Below the pieces are notes generated by a model. That model was not told the origin of the DNA, did no database searches, and saw only the letters and a list, made by a program, of their open reading frames with translations. From Saccoglossus kowalevskii (taxonomy: Eukaryota; Hemichordata; Enteropneusta; Harrimaniidae): 36,278 bases of DNA. The DNA lies in assembly GCF_000003605.2 (NCBI RefSeq), contig NW_003149272.1, forward strand, positions 409,947 through 446,224, written 5' to 3'. Positions within the stretch are counted from its first letter, which is position 1. Every line of letters starts with the position of its first letter. The position numbers and the translations under genes are program-made. Below, piece by piece: positions 10,785-21,925 of this stretch.

Positions 10785-12430
10785 TGTTTTCTATGGAGCC
10801 AGCATAAGCGTGAATAGACTGATCACCTTGCCCTGCTTCGCGTCTTCCAATACCGTCTCACGCAAATCCTCACAATCTTCAGACTGTATACATCCTTGCC
10901 CGGGTTGTATATCCTGGTTTCAAAACACCTTTTTATGAAATTCATTTCACTGTGCATTTGCCATTTTTCTTTTATTGAAATTGTAAAGCTGATTTTTTCA
11001 GTTGAAATACTTCTGATTTAACCGATTCAGAATCTCATGATAGTTTAAGGGTTGTAAAATGGTGCTCCAAATTTATTTCAAATTTTCCCAACATGTATTG
11101 TCTAAAGTGCATCAATACAATTGTAATTCAGTGGGCCAGATGGTTTCAATTTTAGATATATTAAAGTTGACGAGTTATATTTGCTGACAAAATTTACATA
11201 TTTTTAAAAATGGCTTTACACAATTGCAGACGTATATATATGTTTCCTTTTGTGTACCGAGAATTGAGCAGTATGGAAATGATGTAATAAATATTATTCA
11301 CAATAGTAATAAGAAATTGATTTTTGTGAGCAGCATTCATGTCAGCATTGATTATTATTTTTATTATTATTGAGGTTTATTTCAGATTAAAAATAAATAA
11401 TAGATAGAAGTTAAAAAAAATGTACACATCGACAAATTCTCTTGCACCACAGTTTCCATAATACACTATCCAACAAAACAGGAATAGATAATACAGCTGT
11501 AACAATTGGGTTGTCAGACAAGTGCAAACGTAAACAAAAACTAAAACAGAATATCATGGCGAACATAATCGAAAACTTTAGAAGCATCCATAAAAGTAAC
11601 AAAAACCGGAGTATTTTGACGCTTATAATAGTGTAAAATTTCCTTCAAAACAAACATGAAAAGATTTAAAACCAAACTACTTATTTGTAGTAGATAGACA
11701 CTCAGTGCAACGATTAAGCGATATTATTTCGACCCCCCCCCCACGAATCTTTGGGTATGGGACTAAAACAGTGATCATAAGACGTGTAGGAATAATTCTA
11801 TGAACAAGTATAGCAGTAAAACAAAGGAATACTAATACATAGTTCTAGAGGGCGCAAACATAAAATATTCAGAAATGATAATGTCAATGCGGGAGATACA
11901 CACCCAGTTCCAGATCTTTAACCGGATTACATATTTCAAATAGTAAAGCGATGGGAAATATCAATTTTAAATTGTATTACTGGATATAAAAAATAGCGTT
12001 TGATAGACCACTCAATATAAACAATATAACAAGATATATATATTTGAGCTCTTGTTTTTCAACCTCATACTATATAGTTTCATGTTCAATATGAGATTAA
12101 TAACCATTGCCATTGCCATTAACAGTTATGTAGCAGAGGCGGTGTTTTCAGCATTCATTCCCATAATACAACACTTGGGATACAACATTATGGGTGGGTA
12201 AATGTTTATATAAACGTTTTTTAGTTACTTAGTGCACTAAAGAGCCAATATCATAGAATGACAAATGCTTTGAAATATGAAAATTTTGAAAGGCATTTTG
12301 TAATATACAGTGTGCTCTGCATTGAAAAAACATTTGTTTTATGTCTGCCAGAAGTAAGAAATCTGACCACTAGTTTGCTATTCACACTGATTATTTCCAC
12401 ATATACAGATGCTTCAGCCAATGTAAGTGT
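10785..12430. repeat. Right copy of the colinear segmental duplication
   Basis: This is the partner of 1740-3720. It begins where the third tandem unit fades out. Between the two matching blocks it holds only AT-rich sequence, a poly-C run at 11731-11741 and simple att repeats near 11350-11400; no gene is seen. Confidence 0.55.
10790..11050 (-). pseudogene. Retroelement ORF1-like fragment, copy 2
   Basis: This is a direct, more decayed copy of about 1745-2005. The stretch cgtcttccaataccgtctca and the following cgcaaatcc are identical in both. Further matches follow through the region that encodes the coiled coil in copy 1. No usable open frame remains. Confidence 0.55.
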
Positions 12431-13080
12431 AGAATCCAAAACCCTACGGAGGTTTACGAGTTTAATAACACAATCAAGTAACACGTGATTTCCATTTATC
12501 ATATATACATGAGTTACAATAAATTAGAAAATAACGACAAATTAAATTGAATTTCGAATGAGTATTTCAAAGGAACCGTTGACACCAATATCTTGTTTCG
12601 TACTTTACTCCATGCCATGTGGTCTATAAAAAAACATACAAACGGCTCTTGCTCAATGTCTAGTGCACAACGGAATAAATTATTACACAGCTACAAGAAT
12701 ACTACAAATTAAAAGACTAATAATGTTTAGCTTGAACTGTAAATGCTTAGCTTGAACACGTCTTCACTTTAGGAAGACTGGAACTACACTGAAACACTGA
12801 GCTGCCACGTGGTTGAAGGCAGACAGGGGGAAGGGGCCAAAATATGCAAATTTGGATTTAAACAAAAGAACTGAACAATAAACCTTAACCGCTGAATTAC
12901 TGAGTGACGAGCCAATCACTGAACAGGTAGCTTGCACTTACATACCGGCCCCGAAAAGCTCACCACACAAGGTAGCCTTTTTCACATATATATTCAAGTA
13001 CAATGCTAGTAATTTCCACTTATATACATCAAAACTATTAGTTCATGGTGGGTCATAAATTGTGATAACAATTTGTTCAC
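12430..13080. other. Non-coding stretch left of the BEL/Pao remnant
   Basis: No exon or domain is seen. On the minus strand this should contain the 3' LTR of the BEL/Pao element, but nothing here resembles its LTR start (TGTTACGGTCG). The element therefore seems truncated on this side. Confidence 0.45.
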
Positions 13081-13530
13081 TTATCTTTTATTATACAGCC
13101 TTGCACTACGTCGAGGACAAGATATAGATTTATCTTTCCTTTGTTCTTTAAGGTATATCATTTTCCTTCCAGGAGTACTTCTTATTAGTGTCTTTCCATC
13201 CTCACTATCATTAGACAAACATTTACCACTGCTTGTTCCACTCTTCTGGGTACTTTCGTCATCCATATTCCCTTCTAGTAGACAGAGTTCACGAAACCAT
13301 ACCATATTTATCTGAGATCTGTAATTTGTACCATGATGAAAACCTATGGAGTAACCACAAAATCATTCTCCACTTTTGTATCAGTCTGCGTTGCACAGAT
13401 TTGAGAATTCTTACTTTTTAATTCTTTATCATTTTCAGAAATTTCCAATAGTTCATCGTGTTCCGATGACCAATTTGATTGTTGTTGCTATAGAAATTGG
13501 GAACCTTTGAACCATTGCTGGAGTTGTTTA
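13081..13530 (-). pseudogene. BEL/Pao C-terminal tail with integrase deleted
   Basis: A WFKGSQFL block (near 13515) marks the end of the RNase H region. It is followed within about 200 bp by WFRELCLLEGN and a basic end, SCPRRSARLYNKR, with the stop near 13081. In an intact element more than a kilobase of integrase lies between such blocks; none is here. The basic 'RRS.R' tail is common at the C-terminus of LTR element polyproteins. Confidence 0.5.
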
Positions 13531-13539
13531 TTTTCTAAT

Positions 13540-13990
13540 ACTGCAACATGAATTCCACGAGAAGCTTGGTCAGCTGGATTGGACCCAGAATAAACATAAT
13601 GCCACTGAGATGAGGTGGAGCATCATGAATTACTTGGAGTCTATTCGCATCGAAGGTTTGAAACCCTTTATCTAAATTACAAATGTACTGAATTACAATC
13701 GTATTCTGTCCAAAAGAATGCTCTATGTATAGGTAGTTGCAGTTCACTTTGAATTTATCGACTAACCTTCACAGATATAGTTGCTGCTGTTAATTCTGAT
13801 CTAGGGATAGTCACTATTTTAAAAGGTGGGACTCTCGACTTCTCCATTACAAGACAACAGTGAATTTCATCATTTGCATTTAATAAGCGGAGATACAAGA
13901 CTACTCCATATCCTGCTAATGATGCATCAAGTTCGGCTGTCTGTAGTTTACCAAACAAAGTTGGCTTATAACATATAGGTATTTCCAACT
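13540..13990 (-). pseudogene. BEL/Pao RNase H remnant
   Basis: Read on the minus strand: KTAELDASLAGYG in shortened form, HCCLVMEKSRVPPFK, then IPRSELTAATISVKVS, the 'KxRVAPlK...IPRLELxAA' block of BEL/Pao RNase H. After a frame change come NRLQVIHDA and a W/Y-rich piece equivalent to 'DQWHYV...NPAD.(A/G)SRG'. It is broken by at least one frame change near 13750. Confidence 0.78.
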
Positions 13991-14159
13991 TATATAATAC
14001 AAAAGATTATCTTCCCACTTTCTCCACACGGTTAATTGTCCATCTGGTATAAGATCATCTCAACCATGTCCAATTTTACACAAATCTTGTAGAAGTTTCT
14101 TTGCAGGCATAACAATGGGATCAAGCAAACCCAAGTGTATTATAAACAGAAGCAACATA

Positions 14160-15010
14160 AGTCAAGATTCCTCTTTACATTCCTGTAATAGGCTTGTCAC
14201 TAATTCAAAAACTAAATGCAACTTTTTCCATAGAAGTTTCGAAATCGGATGTACTGTATCAACAACTTGTGGGTTGAATACAGCATAGTTGTCATTTGGA
14301 GTTCGTCTTAAAGCATACACAGCACAACTGGGTGAAGATGTTGCACCAAAGAAATGCACCAACACCTAATATTCAACTGGCCTACTTAACGTAACAGTGT
14401 CATCCCACCAGAGAAATCTCAATGCATCACGATCTCTTTTTGCTTGATTCTGCTACCATTGCTATTGGTTCTTTTCGAAACTAAAGCAAGACTCCTACCA
14501 GCGAGTTATTCAGGTTGGGACCTTAAAGGTGTTGATCATACAGGGAAGTGTCTTTATATTTTGCCACACAATCAAACACTACTCTTACTTTATCAGGTTT
14601 GTGTGGATGATGATGAGTGCGGGATGAAGTAGTAAGTACCATACAGATCTATTTGTAGTGTTTAATGATTCAACGTCTAGTGTTTTCCTGGCATGGCTTT
14701 GAGCGATATAATCATCTAATGTAGACTTATATTTGTGATGTAATAAGGGATCTCTTTGTAACCGAAGTTTCATTCGAAGTGTCTTTTCTCAGCAGCTGGT
14801 ATATTTTTTGGTAAACATGGGTCATCGTATCCCCATGGCAGTACCAATTGATAATGACAATCTTGCAGACTAACATAGTTGTCCATTATAGCCTTTGCTC
14901 TCCTGTCTTCCAGGGACATGCTTTCTTTTGTTTCAACCAAAAATTCACTGAAATCTGCATTAAATCTGAAGTTGAGAATCACAATTAAGGGCTTGATCCA
15001 CCTCAATACA
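14160..15010 (-). pseudogene. BEL/Pao reverse transcriptase remnant
   Basis: Pieces in order: HYQLVLPWGYDDPCLP with PAAEKR, then KLRLQRDPLLHHKYKSTLDD with a VWYLLLHP segment, VRVVFDC and LNDQLLQGPNL, then HFFGATSSPSCAVYALRRT. The last is the usual BEL/Pao block just before the catalytic YVDD. Here the sequence runs from VVDTV directly into an unrelated-looking helix, and no YVDD box is seen. Part of the palm domain before GATSSPS is also missing. Confidence 0.78.
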
Positions 15011-15109
15011 ATTTATACAGGACACTGTAATACGAATTCTGTTTTTCTTGTTCACCCATTGAACCAATAACTAACCAACCTATCATTGTACGTATGACAT
15101 ATGGTTATT

Positions 15110-15800
15110 TTCTCTTACCACGTCTTTCCTTCAAAACCATGTGTGCATTTGGCACATCATTACCAATCAAGATTGTAACCTGTTTATTTTCTATCCCTAA
15201 CAAGTCAATGTTATGCAAATGAGACCATCTCGTGACGTCTTTCACTGTTGATATGCTTTTCTCAGCTGTAGGCTAATTATCAGTTGTCCATACTTTATCT
15301 AAGTACACACCTTGGTTTGAATGTAGTTACATGTAGCTGCACTTCACGTCCATTCTTCTTTACATCATCATTTATTGTACATAGGGTATATATGATAGGC
15401 TACCATCTAACTTTATCTTATCCACTAGATTATTCAAGCACATTGTAGAATCAGAACCATTATCTAAAAATGCATAGGTCTCAACGTCTGGTTCCGCATT
15501 TGGTGTACTAACTTTTACAGGGACAACTCGCTTGGCAATACCTTGCCACTAGCCACATTACTAGCTTTTGGATCATGCGTAATACCAGTGACAGCGCCAT
15601 TATAACTAACTGGTTGCTGATTTGTATTTGGTCGTTCTACTAGAGGTGTTTCATTTGTTGGTAGTGGAGATGTTAAGGGATGCAGCAAGCTTAAGGGATG
15701 ATGGCGTCTGCTACAACTAGTCACCAGGCAGAAATTTCTACTTCGACATGATCGTGCAAAATAAGCGGGTTTGCTTTGCAGCAATAGTACCACAATCTCT
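15110..15800 (-). pseudogene. BEL/Pao zinc knuckle and aspartic protease remnant
   Basis: The region 15793-15515 reads CRSRNFCLVTSCSRRHHPL and then SLLHP, the 'C....C....C...HHPLLH' knuckle that marks BEL/Pao gag-protease junctions. Next, AFLDNGSDSTMC (near 15490-15455) is the protease active-site segment; the usual Ser/Thr after the Asp is Asn here. A VTILIGNDVPNAH stretch follows near 15180. Frame changes lie between these pieces. Confidence 0.75.
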
Positions 15801-15949
15801 GCTTACGCACAAAGTCTTTCTTGTCTTGGAATGTTTTGTAGACAAATCTACGGCATATTTGCAATATATGCATTCAGACTTACTCTTACTTTTAGTATTA
15901 TATATCTCTGTATTTGTATTTGTAGTGTATTATTTCTTTTTAGAATGGG

Positions 15950-17557
15950 CTTAATCCTCAAGCTGCTGTGTTGCTAATGTAGTGACTTTTGCAGACGATT
16001 GAACCACTTTACCCTGTACCTTGAATTTGGTTTCCTTCTGGTTTCCTTTCCTTTTCCATCTGGCGTGGACCCAACCAATTATTCAAACCTTGTATTGACA
16101 ATGGCTGACTTCGTTTCCAGGAATTTGGTCAAGTGTACGAATTCAGGTTCAACTCCAAAACTAATTAGTTTACCAGCTTCTTATGCCCAGTCGGCTTGCA
16201 TATATATACTGGCAAACATTTAATGACTTTATCGAGAGTGTCCATCGAGTTAATATCTGCTTTGAAATTCATTTGTTCAGAACACAAATGGCAATTCTTC
16301 ATATCTCTTCAACTTCTTGAGACTTTATCTGCTGACTTCTCACGACCTCTGTTGTTGCATGTACGATGTTGTGTTTTGTTTTGTTTTTTCAAAAGTTTCT
16401 TTGCAAGATTTTACGAGCTTTTTGGTAACCCTGGTCAGGTCGAAGTATGACACAATTTTGAATAGCTTGGTTTGCTATTCCAATACAATGCTGGATCATG
16501 TAAGAAAGTCTGACGTTGTCATCTTTAATTCTTTCTTCCACGATAACTTCAAAGTTTTTTATGAATACAGGATATGATACAGAATCTCCATCAAAGAAGA
16601 GGAATTCACGCTTGGGCATGCTGAAATTACTTGTTACTGCTCTCATAGTTTCACACTGATGCTGCATCATGCGCTCTTAGTTGCTTCTGACTTGATGAAT
16701 GGATTGTGCCTTCATCAATAGGATTACCAATTGAATTATTTTGTGAAGCAATTTCTTTGGCATTTGATAAATGTTCTTGCAAAGACTTATGTTGCAGAAG
16801 CGTGAAAAGATAACTTTTCTGGCTGCTTATCAGTTCTTTCAGGTTTAAGATGTTTGTCAGGTGCTACTGGTCGCATATACTCTTTGCGTGACTGGAAATA
16901 GTTATCAATTGTCTCTGATTTAGGAAAGACATCTGAAATTGCATTTGAATCTTCTTCAATATTCTGCACTTCAAATGCTGCCTCATTTACCTTTCTTTTG
17001 GCTTAAAGCATTGTCAGTTCAGCCTCGTTTTTCTGCTGTTAAACATTAATTTGTTGTTCCTTTTGTAAAAATTCAAAATCACACTGATCTAGTATCACTT
17101 TTGGCTTTTTGGATGCTGAACTGGACTTGTAAGTACTAGATTTGTTTCTTTCCTTTGACGACTCGCGACTGCCAAACACTTGACTACCAGCGTTGTTTCC
17201 CATACATTCACCAATGTCACTCAGATTTTTTTGGGAGAATGTATATGGTGAGCGACCATGAAAGGAAGAACTGTAGTGGGTTGGTCAGCTGGCATCATTG
17301 GCACCTTAGTGTCTCGTGGAAAAACATAAGATCCACCATCCCCTGTCTCTGTGTTTATATGGACACTTGGAAACATGTAATCATGAAATTTTTTATCAAA
17401 ATGTTCCTTAATCATACTCAGATTCTACTACACTTCAAGATGAGGGAAGTAGGAGTTGCCTGTACTCTGTATATGACTTTGTATAAGAGGCAAACAATTT
17501 CTCTAGTGCCAGTCTTCTACTACTTAGTTCATTATAAGAAACCTCCCTATCCATCAT
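15950..17557 (-). pseudogene. BEL/Pao gag remnant
   Basis: The first ATG is at 17557, with RRLALEKLFASYTKSYTEY soon after it, then IKEHFDKKFHDYMF. Further on come a lysine- and glutamate-rich coiled-coil stretch, and at 16670-16389 the segment FFDGDSVSYPVFIKNFE with LSYMIQHCIG. The last is the DUF1759-type core of BEL/Pao gag proteins. Several stops interrupt the frame, for example after LLLPSS near 17430 and within the coiled coil. It is not expressed as one protein. Confidence 0.75.
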
Positions 17558-17728
17558 AGTATGTAGTTAAGATGATTGAAGTTCTAATAATGTATATAAA
17601 CGGTGAATTGAATTTTCTTGAAAAAAATATATACAATTACATGAATATAAAAAAATTAAGTTGGATAATTATGTAAACGAAAATTTGTCATTTTCATATG
17701 CCAAATTTTCTTCCTTTAAAGAGGGAGG

Positions 17729-18841
17729 TGTTACGTATTTCTGTGTTTTGCATACTGTTATTTGTTTTGTTTGTGTGTGTGAATGCGAACACATTTACCA
17801 TTGAGCTAGGGAGACGCCTATGCGTTGTCTATAAATATGTGTGGTCAGACTTGAATCCGTGGTCATTCACTACAATACCTCGCGTGGTCAGCAGGTGTGT
17901 CAAGGTTCTGGTGTCGCCACGTGGCGTTTGAAACAATTGGGCGCTCATTCACTTCAACGCCGTCACGTTTGGTCGTACGCTATCAATGCTACAGTTACGC
18001 CATACCGTTCTCCGCTAAGTTCAGCAATTACTTCAAGGGCGTGTTCGTTAACTGACTACTGCAACTGAACAGCTGAAGAACCATAAGGTGCGTGAACGTC
18101 GCCGACTGACTATCTCAATTCTATGACCAGAGAATTGTAAGGTGCGTGGAGGTCACCGTCTCAAGTACGTACTCTACGTCGCCGTTCCGGCGTTGGTGTA
18201 TTTCCGCGTTATCGTAGCCAAAGGTATTTCTTATGGAACTGACTGTGTTCACGAACTAGTGTTTGCGTACATATTTGTAATTATATTGAATCCCTATGAT
18301 TTGTATTTGCATGATAGTATATTGTAATTGATCAACTACGTTAAGGGGCAAGCATTCCGAATAATTGGATATTTCTATTGAGCTGAGATATTGTGGTGTT
18401 TCCGAAGCCACTGTTTGAATATAGTACTATTTGTTGTAGTGATTATTGTAGTGTTCCTGCAGCCACTGTTTAATTAGGTGAATTGGAGTTGTTGTGAAAC
18501 CCAGCTGTAGTCTGGTGTTAGGATAATATATTCATGGGGTGTTCCCAACGCTTGACCTTAGTTTGTAACGAATTGAATACGGCGTGAATGCCGGTTATAT
18601 TATTATGCATGTTGTATTTGACAAATAATGAAATGATAGTACTTTATTGTATGTAACTTTTCATACACTGTACGATCCAGAGATACCTCGTGATCACACT
18701 ACACACGAATACAATATTTAGTTTTGATAACAGCATGTTTTAGTGTCGTTTCTTGTTGCGATTCCCTTGTTTGAGTTGGGGTCAACGGAAAGATTCGTGT
18801 CTGACCGTCATCCGACTTTCGATTCAAACTCGACCGTAACA
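17729..18841 (-). repeat. 5' LTR of the BEL/Pao element
   Basis: On the minus strand it begins TGTTACGGTCG (at 18841) and ends ACGTAACA (at 17729). The TGTTAC/GTAACA inverted ends are typical of LTRs. At 1113 bp it is long for the group. The gag start lies about 170 bp inside its inner edge, as expected for a leader. No second copy exists in the window, so age cannot be estimated from LTR divergence. Confidence 0.7.
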
Positions 18842-19670
18842 CCCATCAATATTGTTGAATGATTTACATGAAAAAAAACATTTCTCTTATCACCAATAGT
18901 GTTCATAGTCATAAGCTTTACTGTCAGTTTGGGAGTGTCTGCTGCACATCGAAATTCATATTTAGATGTCCCCATCAGTTGGCGTTGGTGCTCTTAGCTC
19001 ACAGTGATTGATTTGAAGTAAATAAGATTGTTTTCGTTATTTGAACATAGTTGAGGGTGAATAAACAAAGGTATGCATTTATTCTTGAGATATAGATACA
19101 GCAATTCTTTTGTTTATATTTGTATAACGAAAGGCGAAAACACGAACACAGGAAAATCATGACATTGTTGAATCACAAATGTATTCGAATAATATAGTAA
19201 TCCCTACATCGACCTAATAGAAACCAAATCTTGTATCTTCTTTTGTTAGGCAGGGCAACTTCAAGCAAAGGAGTATGTAACAATCCCGGCATTGTAATTC
19301 TTAGCAATGTTGACCCCATAATGTTATCTTACTTGTGCTATGTCTACAATATCTGCCAATGCTTGGTTATTTAGTTATGCAGGATTTAGTTATTGCATCA
19401 ATTGTTCTGAACAAGCCATAGCCATTTGTCTTTGTTGTTTGAACACTATCATGTATTTAGTGAATGTTTCACAAGCTTTCCCACACCTCTTACTTGCTAC
19501 CTATTCTGCCCACAACACCTTCTAGACAAACATTTTCCATCAAGTGACTGCAGTTGCATTAACAGCAGTACTACACACAGGTGTAGCTGAAGCGGTGACC
19601 ATCCCTTTTTATAAATTCTAGACGTTTAAATGCACAGTGCATATTATAGGACGTGGTCACAGACATTTTC
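18842..19670. other. Non-coding stretch, possible coding relic
   Basis: There is no clear gene. On the minus strand about 19330-19480 gives a protein-like piece (KACETFTKYMIVFKQQRQMA) broken by stops. I do not recognise it, and it may be a transposon relic. Confidence 0.3.
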
Positions 19671-19671
19671 T

Positions 19672-19866
19672 CTGCCAGCATTTTGGTGGATTGACAGGTG
19701 TGTTGCACCATAGCCACTAGTCGCATTTTGGTGGATTGACCGATGTGATGCACCATATCCACTATTCACATTTTGATGGATTGACAGGTGGGTTGTAGCA
19801 TTGCAACTAGTCAATTTTGATGGATTGACTGGTGTGATGCACCAAAGTCACAAATGACATTTTGAT
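19672..19866. repeat. 45-bp minisatellite, left array
   Basis: About four and a half diverged copies of a 45-bp unit built around ttttggtggattgac.ggtgt and gcaccatagccactagtca. Point changes and small indels put the units in different frames on the minus strand. It is the same unit as in the array at 20534-20750. Confidence 0.85.
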
Positions 19867-20533
19867 GGATCTATCAGGGGGTAATTCTCTCTGAGGGGTT
19901 CTCCACACTTGCCAGGGGGGAATCTCGTCTCGTCTCTCTTTCGCGTCCCCTTGAGGTACGGGATCGGGAAAGTCACTTTAACTTTACAGTCAAATAAGAC
20001 ACACACAACGAAATACGTTTCAGCTCTCGTCTTAGTCGGTCAATCGAGCACACTATAAGACACAGCGTCCTGGGGAAAAATCCCCAAGACTATCGCAAGG
20101 CTGACCCAAGACTCTCTTAGACTGCGTCATCACTCGCCCCAAGGCTCTCCAGGACTGCACTCGATTCGTCTATTGTAGAGTACTTGCCAAGACCGACTAA
20201 AACTCTCTTTATTCATTTTCACAACTCTAACCAAATACAAAGCAGTAAAAAGACTCTAGGGCGTAACCTTCAATCATAAAGCCAATCACACTAAGTACTG
20301 AATACGTCATATCTTTTGATTAATCGTTCACTACATTAATAACTATGAATATAAACTGTCAGAATGAATAGTCTGAATAGCGGCGGTTATCTGGTAATTA
20401 GTTCCAAATCACTGAGCCAAGTTCCGTCCAAAACTTCAAATAGGCCTAAACGATGACAGACATAACACAGCAATACAGGTAATAATCAGCTAATTAAGTC
20501 GGTCAACAGATGCGCAAAAACAAATCCATGACA
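19867..20533. mobile_element. ~670-bp insert splitting the minisatellite
   Basis: The left array breaks off at gatggatctatcagg and the right one resumes at gacagatcgacagg, both inside the same part of the 45-bp unit. The insert has a different composition: C/T-rich blocks near 19920-19960 (ctcgtctcgtctctctttcg) and paired ccaagactctc/ccaaggctctcc phrases near 20090-20150. No coding signal or clear terminal repeats are seen, so its class is unknown. Confidence 0.4.
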
Positions 20534-20750
20534 GATCGACAGGTGTGTTGCACCATAGCCATTAGTCACATTTTGGTGGATTGACCGGTGTGTTGCACCA
20601 TAGCCATTAGTCACATTTTGGTGGATTGACCGGTGTGTTGCACCATAGCCATTAGTCACATTTTGGTGGATTGACCGGTGTGATGCACCATATCCATTAG
20701 TCGCATTATGATGGATTGACAGGTGTGTTGCACCATAGCCACTAGTCATG
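20534..20750. repeat. 45-bp minisatellite, right array, in coding phase
   Basis: About five copies, the middle three almost identical. On the minus strand the units keep one frame and spell a 15-residue repeat, GYGATHRSIHQNVTN. An open frame of 87 codons spans the array (20749-20486), but it has no homology I recognise, and frame retention follows simply from a period divisible by three. Confidence 0.88.
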
Positions 20751-21349
20751 TGATAGGCGTTCTATCGTTCCATATTGTTGATAAGCTATTTCACAACATC
20801 ACATGGCTATGAAAGCTAGTTGTAAGGAATAGCCATCCAGTAATTAAAGCCAGGCACATAGCCAAACAACTTCGGTTTCCTGGAACATGTTATCTCTGTC
20901 AAAATTCCTACCCAAGGTGTTTATGCAGAAAAGGCCAGATATCATTGCTCCTAGCCTAGACTGGCCCAGCTGTGGCGATTTTTTTTCAGTTAAATGTTAA
21001 TAATAATGATACTATTAATAAACAAAAATGAAAAAAATAGTTTTGCAAAAGGTGGGGTGAACGCGAAACCACCACAGACTGGTCTTATTTGCAGCTAATA
21101 TGTTGTTATTATTTATTCATGATATGCAGTGACATCACTGAGCGGATATAGATAAAGGAGTGAGGGCGTGCGCGCTGCATAATAAGGCGTTAAAGTTCAA
21201 CTTTTACGTATTCGTCTGCAGGTTTTAATCATCCGAACAAAATGTAGTTTTTAGTTCTTCAAGAAGTGTAGTAGTTTTTAATTTGTTAGATGTGAGAAGA
21301 TTTGTTTCTCAATTATAATTGCTCACTTGTGACTGCACAAGTGTGAGTT
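20751..21349. other. Non-coding stretch
   Basis: No gene or domain is seen on either strand. It contains an A/T-rich simple stretch near 20985-21040. Confidence 0.45.
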
Positions 21350-21925
21350 TGTAAGAAGATAGGGACCCTTGAGCTTGGAACAATTCTAAGATTCAGGATA
21401 CTCTGCTCTCAGCCAATCACAGCCATTTTATTGCTGCCAATCAGCTTGCTTCTTTGTCTACCAATCAGCTTGTTTTGCGCCAGCAAATTTTAACCAGCTT
21501 CTGCACACTGACTGTAGCGTCCCTACCGTTTTTGTTTTCTTTTGTGCAGCAGTTCCATGCATTGTTTTTTACGTATCACTGCTCAAACATTATTTTTCCC
21601 GACGCTCTTCATCCCACCACCACCCCCGTTCTGTATTGGCTAGCTTCTTCCTACCACCATGGGCATTGGATTTCATTCTGAGCCTATTTCAAGGTCGGGC
21701 GGACTTATGCAGGTTTTGCCCCTTCTTCGTTCTGATGCCGAAATTCAGTGCACAGGGGCACATGCTATCATGGTGGATTGAAGTGGGTCCCTTGCCCAAT
21801 TTGTAGTTTATTGAATTGTATTTTATTGAATCTGTATTTTTATTAGTTTATAGTAGTTGTCCGTGTCTGTAAGCCGTTATTTTCAATAAATTTGTTCACT
21901 GATTACTGCGTGGAGTTTTTTTACA
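21350..21925 (+). mobile_element. LTR-like block, possible solo LTR
   Basis: The block starts tgtaagaag and ends tttttttaca (TGTAA/TTACA ends). It has three CCAAT-type boxes in its first 120 bp (ccaatcac, ccaatcag twice) and an aataaa poly(A) signal at about 21886, some 40 bp from the end. This promoter-to-poly(A) layout is that of an LTR. No target-site duplication is evident and no internal region flanks it. Confidence 0.35.

Larger units (their letters stand above)
13081..18841 (-). mobile_element. BEL/Pao LTR retrotransposon, degenerate, 3' LTR absent
   Basis: Reading on the minus strand the order is 5' LTR (18841-17729), gag with a DUF1759-like part, zinc knuckle, aspartic protease, reverse transcriptase, RNase H and a C-terminal tail. 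This gag-protease-RT-RNaseH order and the individual motifs are those of the BEL/Pao superfamily. Nearly all of the integrase is missing. Stops and frame changes occur throughout, so the element is dead. No LTR copy is visible at the left end, so the element was truncated or deleted there. Confidence 0.85.

Noticed and set aside
17155-17559. The longest open frame of the window (134 codons, plus strand)
   Set aside because: It is the antisense shadow of the gag region of the BEL/Pao element, whose minus-strand translation has clear family motifs.
19672-20750. The 45-bp repeats as a CRISPR array
   Set aside because: The units are directly adjoining and similar along their whole length, with no unique spacers, and the genome is an animal's.
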